Of a stretch of DNA of 10,141 bases, positions 1 through 5,620 are shown one piece after another (the first letter of the stretch is position 1; each line of letters begins with the position of its first letter). The DNA is from Candidatus Albibeggiatoa sp. nov. BB20 (lineage in GTDB: Bacteria; Pseudomonadota; Gammaproteobacteria; Beggiatoales; Beggiatoaceae). Below the pieces are notes generated by a model that saw only the letters and a list, made by a program, of their open reading frames with translations, was not told the DNA's origin and ran no database searches. Position numbers and translations under genes: made by a program. The stretch covers positions 1 through 10,141 of the forward strand of contig JADGDW010000160.1 of the NCBI GenBank assembly GCA_016744725.1, written 5' to 3'.

Positions 1-123
1 TCAGATAAAACAAAACTGAATGGAAGTGTTAAAGGCAAGAAAAAAGCCTTGTGTAAAGAATGTGGATATCAATATGTATTGGAAAAATCAGATTATTTTA
101 TCTCGTTCCTACATGCCATGTAG
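1..123 (+). pseudogene. IS1-like transposase (InsA zinc-ribbon) N-terminal remnant, cut by a repeat
   Basis: The frame is open from the left edge to TAG at 121-123 and encodes about 40 residues. The part before the repeat reads like the second half of the zinc ribbon found at the N-terminus of IS1-family InsA proteins: an SDKTKLNGSVKGKKK stretch, then CKECGYQYV, matching the family pattern of a glycine/lysine turn followed by CK-x-CG-x-Q-F/Y-V. From about base 97 the frame runs into the family-2 repeat (97-187), so its last residues (ISFLHAM) are repeat-encoded and the original continuation is missing. The first CxxC pair would lie left of the window. I infer a transposase fragment truncated by, or recombined with, a MITE-like repeat. 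The fragment is short, so another zinc-ribbon protein is possible. Confidence 0.45.
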
Positions 124-187
124 GAATGCAACCCAGACGCGCTGCGTCATGAAGGTATTCTCACAAAATTTGTGGGAACGAAATAAA
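97..187. repeat. Family-2 MITE-like repeat, copy 1 (about 91 bp)
   Basis: The ends are inverted: TTTATCTCGTTCC at 97-109 against GGAACGAAATAAA at 175-187, which is 12 of 13 after reverse complementing. Inside is a smaller palindrome, GACGC-GCT-GCGTC, at about 136-148, and a CATGCCATG block near 112-120. It shares its left half and right end with copy 2 at 1787-1896. There is no coding capacity. It interrupts the IS1-like remnant on its left. I see no clear target-site duplication, because the AT-rich flanks make that ambiguous. Confidence 0.75.
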
Positions 188-288
188 GCTAATTAATAAG
201 CTTCAATAAACCTATAGTCATAAAGTAAATATACATTATTGGTATTATAACTATTTGTAATTTTACTGGTTTTTGATAATTAGAAGTA

Positions 289-386
289 AGCGCGGTAGGT
301 TGGGTTAAGGAACGAAGCCCAACATTTATTGTTTAAGAAAGCTGCAATTTTGTTAAGCCTCCTTCGTCAGCACAACCTACCGCGCT
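289..386. repeat. Family-1 palindromic repeat, copy A (98 bp)
   Basis: The ends AGCGCGGTAGGTTGGGTT and AGCACAACCTACCGCGCT are inverted repeats (16 of 18 positions). The inner arms around GGAACGAAGCCCAACA and the TTCCTTCGTCAGCA region are also imperfectly complementary, so almost the whole unit folds into one long hairpin with an AT-rich loop (about 325-350). Three more copies follow (781, 1641, 3211). This copy ends 12 nt before the first possible start codon and 27 nt before the preferred start of the next gene, so it probably lies in that gene's promoter or 5' leader. Confidence 0.85.
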
Positions 387-413
387 ACATTGTAGGAGAT
401 GTTTTTGGGAGAA

Positions 414-710
414 ATGGAAATAGTGAATACTAGGTTATTTATTGTCTCTGAGAAAAACTTCATTCTAGCTGATATAATCTTGTTAAAATATTCCCCTGAT
501 GTCGTAAATAACAATATAATATCGTTAGTTAAAGAAGCTGAAGAGAAAGCTATTGAACATGATTTTAGCAAAGTTTCTAGTTTAAATGCTCAACTTTGTA
601 TTCATGTAGTATCTGGTGATGTGGATTTAAGGCTTGGATTAAATTTATCAGAAAAAACTATTCAGATTTTATCTGAAAATAATCTGTCTTTGGATTTTGA
701 TCCATATTAA
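414..710 (+). CDS. Small hypothetical protein, C-terminus resembling DUF4279
   Basis: This gene encodes 98 residues from ATG 414; an in-frame ATG at 399 would give 103. At 399 the purine motif TAGGAG abuts the codon with no spacer. At 414 a GGGAG lies close upstream, so 414 is slightly preferred, but neither site is ideal; GTG 423 is also possible. There is no signal peptide or membrane segment. Residues 55-98 (SLNAQLCIHVVSG...LRLGLNLSEKTIQIL...LSLDFDPY) have the look of the end of DUF4279 proteins: a beta-strand pair, then a helix starting LS-x-E/K, then an alternating hydrophobic strand ending in Asp-x-Tyr. DUF4279 proteins are usually nearer 130 residues with an LG-x-x-P motif early, which is missing, so this may be a shortened or divergent member. 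It is an orphan between two family-1 repeats. Function unknown. Confidence 0.55.
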   Translation: MEIVNTRLFIVSEKNFILADIILLKYSPDVVNNNIISLVKEAEEKAIEHDFSKVSSLNAQLCIHVVSGDVDLRLGLNLSEKTIQILSENNLSLDFDPY

Positions 711-720
711 CTTGTTTGTT

Positions 721-747
721 TTCTCGTTCCTACGTTCTGCGTATGAG
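721..747. repeat. Family-2 repeat fragment (left end only)
   Basis: TTCTCGTTCCTAC matches the left end of the family-2 repeats at 101 and 1787. It is followed by GTTCTGCGTA, a variant of the next block, and the similarity then fades. No matching right end (GGAACGAGATAAA) is seen before the family-1 copy at 781. It lies 10 nt after the stop of the 98-aa gene and probably represents a decayed copy. Confidence 0.5.
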
Positions 748-780
748 ACATTATTTAACAGCCCATTATTTAAGCAGAAT

Positions 781-879
781 AGCGCGGTAGGTTGGGTTGA
801 GGAACGAAGCCCAACATTTATTGTTTAAGAATGTGGCAATTTTGTTGAGCTTCCTTCGCCAGCACAACCTACGCGGGCT
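781..879. repeat. Family-1 palindromic repeat, copy B (99 bp)
   Basis: This is the same unit as copies A, C and D: it starts AGCGCGGTAGGTTGGGTT and ends CACAACCTACGCGGGCT. The right end ACGCGGGCT differs from copies A and C and resembles copy D (ACACGGGCT), so the family has two right-end subtypes. It lies between two convergent genes (stops at 710 and 962), where a strong hairpin could end transcription from both sides. The short frame starting MRNEAQHL that spans it is repeat-derived and also appears at copy D; it is not a gene. Confidence 0.85.
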
Positions 880-961
880 TAAATTGATAAACTCTGATAA
901 ACAAAAATTCAGTTGTCGATTTTTCAATGAGTTACGATTCTTACTCTTAATTCACATTGTA

Positions 962-1495
962 CTATATAGATATAAGTCTCCTTAATCGAGCAACAACAAA
1001 AGGAGAATGTGAATACTCAATAATATTTGCCTTCTCACATAATGCAAGAGCATCAAGCAACTGCTCTTCTTTAAACAATGTAAATTCACCATTTACACTA
1101 GTCATTTCTAAATATGAGTAAAGTCCATTTATATCACATATATCCAGCCCTAATACTTTCCACTCCCAACCTTCTGGAAAATGAACTTCTTCTGATAAAT
1201 ATATAGCGTCCAAGGATGTTTTTAATATATCCAATGATATAAGCACTACATCACTTCTTTGTAAAATGAAACTTCCCAGTTTATTAATGTTTGCTTCATC
1301 TTTAAAAGAAAGTAATTGTAAACGATTTTGATACATTCCAAGCTCTGTCTTAGCATACTTAGATAATACCTCATCATCCAACCAAGCATCCACACTAATA
1401 GATGGTGTGAAACCAGAATATAATTTCTTAATTTCTAATCCAGCCGAAACAAATTTGCTCATAATACTAGTACGAACCTCTTTCTCCTCTTCCAT
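962..1495 (-). CDS. Acidic hypothetical protein, 177 aa
   Basis: I start the gene at ATG 1495 (MEEEKEVRTSIMSKFV), because GGGAG lies 4 nt upstream; an in-frame ATG at 1516 would add seven residues but has no visible ribosome site. The product is soluble-looking and acidic, with no signal peptide, membrane helix or repeat. I see a hydrophobic strand/helix region at 83-100 (VVLISLDILKTSLDAIYL), a GWEWKVLGLDI segment at 109-119 and an ELLDAL-type helix near 143-152. I recognise no family. A second minus-strand frame (1467-1640) runs into its 5' end in another phase. Two readings are possible: this gene is the downstream member of an overlapping pair such as an orphan immunity gene, or it is the rear half of a frameshifted longer gene. 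The sequence does not decide between them. Confidence 0.6.
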   Translation of the reverse strand: MEEEKEVRTSIMSKFVSAGLEIKKLYSGFTPSISVDAWLDDEVLSKYAKTELGMYQNRLQLLSFKDEANINKLGSFILQRSDVVLISLDILKTSLDAIYLSEEVHFPEGWEWKVLGLDICDINGLYSYLEMTSVNGEFTLFKEEQLLDALALCEKANIIEYSHSPFVVARLRRLISI

Positions 1496-1640
1496 GCTGC
1501 TCCCACCAAGTATCATAAATATAGCATGGCTTCATTAACAATTGCATATTCTCATCAAATTCAATAGAGTATGAATATTTCCAATGCCTTCTTTCATTCC
1601 AGATACATTTATTTTTCGATACTACTTCATTATGCCGCCA
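1467..1640 (-). pseudogene. Broken or overlapping ORF, 57 residues, N-terminus lost at repeat C
   Basis: Read on the minus strand from 1640, the sequence stays open for 57 codons to TAG at 1467-1469. It begins WRHNEVVSKNKCIWNERR, continues through KYSYSIEFDEN, and ends near CYIYDTWWEQHGRG. The composition is protein-like, rich in aromatic and charged residues, and no start codon precedes it: its upstream limit is exactly the edge of family-1 repeat C. In-frame ATGs lie only near its middle. It overlaps the first 29 nt of the 177-aa gene in a different frame, in a purine-rich run where a frameshift could have happened. I infer the tail of a gene whose front was removed at the repeat junction, or the front of the 177-aa protein after a frameshift. 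Family unknown. Confidence 0.4.
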
Positions 1641-1737
1641 AGCGCGGTAGGTTGGGTTGAGGAACGAAGCCCAACATTTATTGTTTAAGAAAGCTGCAAT
1701 TTTGTTGAGCTTCCTTCGTCAGCACAACCTACCGTGT
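1641..1737. repeat. Family-1 palindromic repeat, copy C (97 bp)
   Basis: This copy starts AGCGCGGTAGGTTGGGTT and ends with CACAACCTACCGTG. Internally it is nearly identical to copy A, including the loop AAGAAAGCTGCAATTTT. Its left edge coincides with the broken upstream edge of the minus-strand ORF at 1467-1640, which suggests that insertion or recombination here removed a gene start. Confidence 0.85.
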
Positions 1738-1786
1738 TAAAATTATCCAATAGATTCTAATTGAGTATTTAACATGTTCACTGTTG

Positions 1787-1896
1787 TCTCGTTTCTACAT
1801 GCCATGTAGGAATGCAGTCCAGACGCGCTGCGTCATGAATACACTTGACGTGACACGTGTTATGAAGGCATTCCAACAAAACTTGTAGGAACGAGA
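1787..1896. repeat. Family-2 MITE-like repeat, copy 2 (110 bp)
   Basis: Its ends, TCTCGTTTC and GGAACGAGA, are inverted, and the flanking TAAA on the right matches copy 1. It carries the same CATGCCATGTAGGAATGCA block and the GACGC-GCT-GCGTC palindrome. Relative to copy 1 it has an extra stretch of about 27 bp (about 1836-1862, around TTGACGTGACACGTGT) bounded by direct ATGAA repeats, as expected for a slippage or duplication event. It lies 21 nt downstream of the stop of the 420-aa gene, where it could act as a terminator hairpin. Confidence 0.75.
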
Positions 1897-1917
1897 TAAA
1901 CTTATATTGAACTCAGA

Positions 1918-3180
1918 TTAAACTGTTTTTCTATAACTAGAAAATATAGGGCGGATTTCAATTTCATCTTCTTTTAATTCCTTAAATGAACTTATTAATG
2001 TGGGTAAAAATGGAATTCCTCCTCCTATTGCTAATAAAATTGTCTCTATTCCAAGACTCTGTAAAGTAGATAATATCGTTTTACTCCTCCCTGTCTTATA
2101 ACCATACATCTTTTCTAACTCATCAAATCTAATAGCAACCAGCCTGTCAATATCTGAAGGTTTTAACTTTCTCCATTCTTCAGTAACAAATTGTGCTAAT
2201 GACTTTGGACTTTGGTGATGAAACTCCCCATATAAAAGCTGCTTTAATTCTTCCCTATCTCTAGGTGTAACCAGTGATGTGGTTAAATTGGCAAATTCTT
2301 TAGCATTTTCCTTGAGCATTTTTTTTGCGAAATATTCTGTCTCAGACTCTAACGTACTAACCTTTTTTGATAGAACTTTGACAAAAGATTCCATTATAGT
2401 ACTTTCCACCTTAGAGGCATCTAACTTTGAAGCTGATGCAAAATAAGAAAACGTATTGTAATTAAACCCTTTAAGTTCACTAACTCTATTTCCATAACTC
2501 ATAGTCGAATTTAAAATAGCAGCCCAAGTAAGTACACTTTTACAATCAGTAATAAAAGATTGTTTTTTTGTATCTGTGATATCCAAAACCCATATATTTT
2601 CTATTACCTGATATAAGTCTGATCTTGATACAACTTGAATGGAACTATTTATAAATGAGTTGATAGCAGCATTAGACTTGATTCCACCTTTAATATATTT
2701 AATAGAAACAGTAGTTAATAAAGATTTTATATGAATATTTAGATCTTTCTCAAATTGGTTTTTATTTCTATTAGAGCGAAAGAGGCAACTTTTCCATCCA
2801 CATGCAGTTATTTTTTCTGCCCTTTCTTCAGTTCTTTTCTTGATCTTTTCTATATCAACTTTTGTAGTATATCTTTTACCCCTATCAAAAACAGTACCAT
2901 CTCGAAATCGCCAATTAACTCGTTCTTCCAAACTACTATGGATATCCAAAGCAAGGCTAGCAGCCCCTGATTTCATTAGATTATATAAATAACCATCTTC
3001 ACTAATGGCATCTTGAAAGTAAAAATCGTCTCCTTCAAAAAGTTCAGCAGGACGAACAATAATATGACCACCTATAAGGTGAGCAGATATTACTTTATTT
3101 TTTAATTCATTTTTGCTCTCTGACATGCTTACAGTAGCATCAGGAGAAGTATCCCAAAAAAATATCTGATCGTATTCCAT
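1918..3180 (-). CDS. Hypothetical protein, 420 aa, with C-terminal hydrophobic segment
   Basis: This is a long, well-formed frame beginning MEYDQIFFWDTSPD; the stop is TAA at 1918-1920. I see no strong Shine-Dalgarno, and the next in-frame Met (residue 19) is no better, so the start is uncertain. The N-terminal part (28-105) contains HLIGGHIIVRPAELFEGDDF, a GAASLALD helix and a WRFRDGTVFDRGKRY stretch. A basic linker (110-145) follows. The middle and rear (about 255-360) are helical, charged and probably coiled. Residues 378-399 (IETILLAIGGGIPFLPTLISSF) form one uncharged, glycine-rich hydrophobic segment of membrane-helix length, followed by an acidic tail. There is no signal peptide or nucleotide-binding motif. 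I do not recognise the family. It stands alone between repeats D and family-2 copy 2, in the AT-rich accessory segment. Confidence 0.7.
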   Translation of the reverse strand: MEYDQIFFWDTSPDATVSMSESKNELKNKVISAHLIGGHIIVRPAELFEGDDFYFQDAISEDGYLYNLMKSGAASLALDIHSSLEERVNWRFRDGTVFDRGKRYTTKVDIEKIKKRTEERAEKITACGWKSCLFRSNRNKNQFEKDLNIHIKSLLTTVSIKYIKGGIKSNAAINSFINSSIQVVSRSDLYQVIENIWVLDITDTKKQSFITDCKSVLTWAAILNSTMSYGNRVSELKGFNYNTFSYFASASKLDASKVESTIMESFVKVLSKKVSTLESETEYFAKKMLKENAKEFANLTTSLVTPRDREELKQLLYGEFHHQSPKSLAQFVTEEWRKLKPSDIDRLVAIRFDELEKMYGYKTGRSKTILSTLQSLGIETILLAIGGGIPFLPTLISSFKELKEDEIEIRPIFSSYRKTV

Positions 3181-3210
3181 ATATTAGATTCTTGAATATT
3201 ATTATGTTGT

Positions 3211-3317
3211 AGCGTGGTAGGTTGGTAGGTTGGGTTGAGGAACGAAGCCCAACATCTATCTTTCAATAAGGTTGCAATTTTGTTGAGCTTCCTTCGTCAG
3301 CACAACCTACACGGGCT
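3211..3317. repeat. Family-1 palindromic repeat, copy D (107 bp, with internal 8-bp duplication)
   Basis: It starts AGCGTGGTAGGTT and ends CACAACCTACACGGGCT, sharing the ACGGGCT-type right end with copy B. Near the left arm GGTAGGTT is tandemly doubled (about 3216-3231), which adds 8 bp to one arm only and would bulge the hairpin. The loop also differs from the other copies (CTATCTTTCAATAAGG). Its left edge is only 30 nt upstream of the start codon of the 420-aa gene, so that gene's promoter must lie in or beyond the repeat, or the repeat is in its leader. Confidence 0.85.
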
Positions 3318-3344
3318 ACATTATCAGAATTTTGTAATGAGCGA

Positions 3345-3377
3345 TTTTCTAGCCACCCAAAACAGGCAACTAGAAAA
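3345..3377 (-). terminator. Possible terminator hairpin after the oxidoreductase operon
   Basis: TTTTCTAG (3345-3352) and CTAGAAAA (3370-3377) are perfect 8-bp inverted arms. They extend inward by about five further pairs if G-U pairs are allowed on the RNA. The hairpin lies 9 nt past the stop codon of the beta-subunit gene, the normal place for an operon terminator. There is no separate U tract after the stem, so rho-independent termination is uncertain. Confidence 0.4.
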
Positions 3378-3386
3378 CATCATCAA

Positions 3387-4379
3387 TCAACCCCAACGTA
3401 AACCACCACGTTTAACCGTGTCCATGCCTTCGCTATCAAAATTATCTTTGTCACCACCGCGTAAACCATAAATTTCAATATTATGATTCGCAATCGCTTG
3501 AATATGTTCTAATTCCTGCTGAGCACGCACATCATCAGTAAATAAATGACGGAAACGTTGTTGTTGTTGCAAATACTCTTCTACAGGCTTAGGATTCCGG
3601 ATCGGCACAGCACCGACCAAGCCGCCACGCTCCAACTCAATCATCGGAAATAAACCCGTTTCAACCGCCAATCGTGCCACCGCAATACTTTGATCGCCTT
3701 CATGACCCCAACCCAACGGACAAGGACAATGAATCTGCAAAAAGGTTGGACCATCAATTTCCATTGCACGGCGGACTTTTTTACGAATATCAGAAGGATA
3801 AGCCACCGATGTGGTTGCGGCATACGGAATGTGATGTGCGGCAACAATAGACACAATGTCTTTTTTCAAATGGCGTTTACCCATACGCTCTTTACCCGGT
3901 GGCGAAGTGGTTGTCATCGCAGCATGTGGAGTCGAGCTTGAACGCTGAATCCCCGTATTCATGTACGCCTCATTGTCATAACACACATACATCACATTAT
4001 GACCGCGTTCCAACATGCCCGATAATGCCTGAAAACCAATATCAAACGTACCGCCATCACCACCCATCGCAATCACTTTAGTGGATTTACCTTGAGCCTT
4101 CATTGCCGCTTCCATACCTGAGGCAATCGCGCCCGTATTTTCAAACAATGAGTGCATCCAAGGCACACGCCATGCAGATTCTGGCCACGGTGTAGTAAAA
4201 ATTTCTAAACAACCCGTGGCATTCGCCAACATCACGTCAGGGCCTGCCGACTCCATCACCAAACGCGCCGCCAACGCTTCACCACAACCCAAACAAGCAC
4301 GATGTCCCGACTCCATGCCACGAAAACGAGGTTGCTTTGAACGTAAATCAGCAACAGGAATATTCACTTCTACATTCAT
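3387..4379 (-). CDS. porB: 2-oxoacid:ferredoxin oxidoreductase, beta subunit (TPP- and Fe-S-binding)
   Basis: This subunit carries the thiamine diphosphate site of the enzyme that oxidatively decarboxylates a 2-oxoacid (probably pyruvate) to acyl-CoA, CO2 and reduced ferredoxin in the cytoplasm. In the 330-aa product, HRACLGCGEA (Cys29, Cys32), ATGC (Cys57) and a Cys near 218-220 (IHCPCPLGW) are the expected ligands of the [4Fe-4S] cluster. The TPP/Mg motif is GDGG at 107-110, running to the DNEAYMNTG segment near 135-143. The length is normal for the family. I choose ATG 4377-4379, preceded by GAGG at 6 nt; a GTG one codon earlier is less likely. It is the last gene of the operon, 61 nt after alpha. 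The substrate could be another 2-oxoacid (for example 2-oxoglutarate or phenylglyoxylate). Confidence 0.88.
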   Translation of the reverse strand: MNVEVNIPVADLRSKQPRFRGMESGHRACLGCGEALAARLVMESAGPDVMLANATGCLEIFTTPWPESAWRVPWMHSLFENTGAIASGMEAAMKAQGKSTKVIAMGGDGGTFDIGFQALSGMLERGHNVMYVCYDNEAYMNTGIQRSSSTPHAAMTTTSPPGKERMGKRHLKKDIVSIVAAHHIPYAATTSVAYPSDIRKKVRRAMEIDGPTFLQIHCPCPLGWGHEGDQSIAVARLAVETGLFPMIELERGGLVGAVPIRNPKPVEEYLQQQQRFRHLFTDDVRAQQELEHIQAIANHNIEIYGLRGGDKDNFDSEGMDTVKRGGLRWG

Positions 4380-4402
4380 CACACACCTCGCATTAATAAT
4401 AA

Positions 4403-4444
4403 TTGTTCATTGATAATTGTTAATTGATAACTGTTCATTGTTAG
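4403..4444. repeat. Three tandem 14-bp repeats between alpha and beta genes
   Basis: There are three consecutive 14-bp units: TTGTTCATTGATAA, TTGTTAATTGATAA and CTGTTCATTGTTAG. The last overlaps the alpha-subunit stop codon. Each unit is itself two related heptamers. Short heptamer-type tandem repeats of this look are known between genes in cyanobacteria and other bacteria. It fills most of the 61-nt alpha-beta gap and probably grew by slippage. A role in beta expression is possible but not shown. Confidence 0.75.
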
Positions 4445-5619
4445 CGATCTTCCTCTGGCAATCGATCCAATTCCACATCAAAAATTTCAAATTGATTCGG
4501 AGTTGGATTGGTGCGTACTTTTTCCAATAATCGCGGTAAAATTTCCAGCGGAATATCGCGCCCGCCTAAACCGACTGTGAAATTATGTAATGTTGGAGGG
4601 TTTTCCATGCCTGCAATTGCGGATAACACTTCGATGCCGACAATGCCACCGCCACCGGGGGATAAGGCGCGTTCTAATACAATTAAATTATCCAAACCTT
4701 GACAGGCTTCGCGAATTGCTTCAACGGGAAATGGGCGAAAACTGCGTAATTTGATTAATTTGACAGGTTCTTCATTCGGTGGCGCATCGACTAGCGCGGC
4801 TTTCAATGTACCGAACACTGAGCCAATAACCAGAATCCCAATCTTGGCATCATCATCACCATAGGTTGAAACCAAACCGCCCGATTCTCGACCTGAAATC
4901 TTAGCCCACTCTTGATCCATCGCGACAATATCATCTTTGGCATTGAGCAAGGCTTGATGATGAGAATGACGTGCTTCACTATAATGGTCTGGAGAAATTA
5001 ATGTGCCAACACTAATGGGATTGCGTGGGTCTAAAGTACGAGAAAATTTAAATTCAGGTAAAAATTGATCGACTTGCTCTTGCGTAGGAATATCAATCCC
5101 TTCTAAAGTATGAGTTAAAGTAAATCCATCCATACAGACCATCACGGGTAATTCGGTGGCTTCAGCAATTTTAAAAGCTTGAATCGTGGTATCAACCGCT
5201 TCTTGATTATCGGCACAATATAATTGAATCCATCCCGCATCGCGCACTGACATTGAATCTTGCTGGTCATTCCAAATCGATAACGGACTGGACACGGCGC
5301 GATTGGCACAGGTCAACACCAACGGCACACGCATTCCCGAGATATTAAACAGCACTTCTGCCATTAACAAAATCCCTTGCGATGCACTGGCAGTATAGGC
5401 GCGAGAACCTGCCATCGCTGCACCTAATACGACTGATGCGGCTGAAAATTCACTTTCGACGCTGACAAATTCACAGTTTAATTGACCATCCGCAACCAGT
5501 TTAGAAATGTTTTCTACAATATGGGTTTGTGGCGTAATCGGATAGGCTGCAATCACTTGAGGACGACATAATGCAACCGCTTGTGCAACAGCTTGAGAAC
5601 CTTCTAAAGCTTGTAACAT
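4441..5619 (-). CDS. porA: 2-oxoacid:ferredoxin oxidoreductase, alpha subunit
   Basis: This subunit forms the 2-oxoacid and CoA side of the active site together with beta. The 392-aa product starts MLQALEGSQAVAQAV. Residues about 5-240 are the pyrimidine-type N-terminal domain (POR_N), with AAYPITPQT (24-32) holding the substrate-contacting Thr, VESEFSAAS (54-62), TASASQG (76-82), CANRA (104-108) and the SVRDAGW segment near 124-130. A transketolase-C-like domain follows (about 260-375) with KLIKLRSFRPFP and ALSPGGGG. A frame extension upstream (MYRQINGRRRN) would overlap the gamma gene and is rejected because a perfect AAGGAGG sits 6 nt before ATG 5619. The gene begins 1 nt after the gamma stop, so the two are translationally coupled. 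IWNDQQDSM and RDAGWIQLY also occur, to my memory, in phenylglyoxylate-type enzymes, so the substrate is not certain. Confidence 0.88.
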   Translation of the reverse strand: MLQALEGSQAVAQAVALCRPQVIAAYPITPQTHIVENISKLVADGQLNCEFVSVESEFSAASVVLGAAMAGSRAYTASASQGILLMAEVLFNISGMRVPLVLTCANRAVSSPLSIWNDQQDSMSVRDAGWIQLYCADNQEAVDTTIQAFKIAEATELPVMVCMDGFTLTHTLEGIDIPTQEQVDQFLPEFKFSRTLDPRNPISVGTLISPDHYSEARHSHHQALLNAKDDIVAMDQEWAKISGRESGGLVSTYGDDDAKIGILVIGSVFGTLKAALVDAPPNEEPVKLIKLRSFRPFPVEAIREACQGLDNLIVLERALSPGGGGIVGIEVLSAIAGMENPPTLHNFTVGLGGRDIPLEILPRLLEKVRTNPTPNQFEIFDVELDRLPEEDR

Positions 5620-5620
5620 G

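Noticed and set aside
797..985. A 62-codon plus-strand frame starting MRNEAQHL
   Set aside because: Its N-terminal 25 residues are encoded by family-1 repeat B, and an almost identical start recurs at repeat D (3235). It is a repeat-derived frame, with no ribosome site.
289..3317. The four spaced repeats as a CRISPR array
   Set aside because: Units are about 100 bp, self-complementary over their whole length, and separated by hundreds to 1,500 bp containing genes. There are no spacer-sized gaps and no cas genes.
3235..3471. A 78-codon plus-strand frame across repeat D and the end of the beta-subunit gene
   Set aside because: The first third is repeat-encoded and the last third is antisense to the beta subunit. 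It is a shadow frame.
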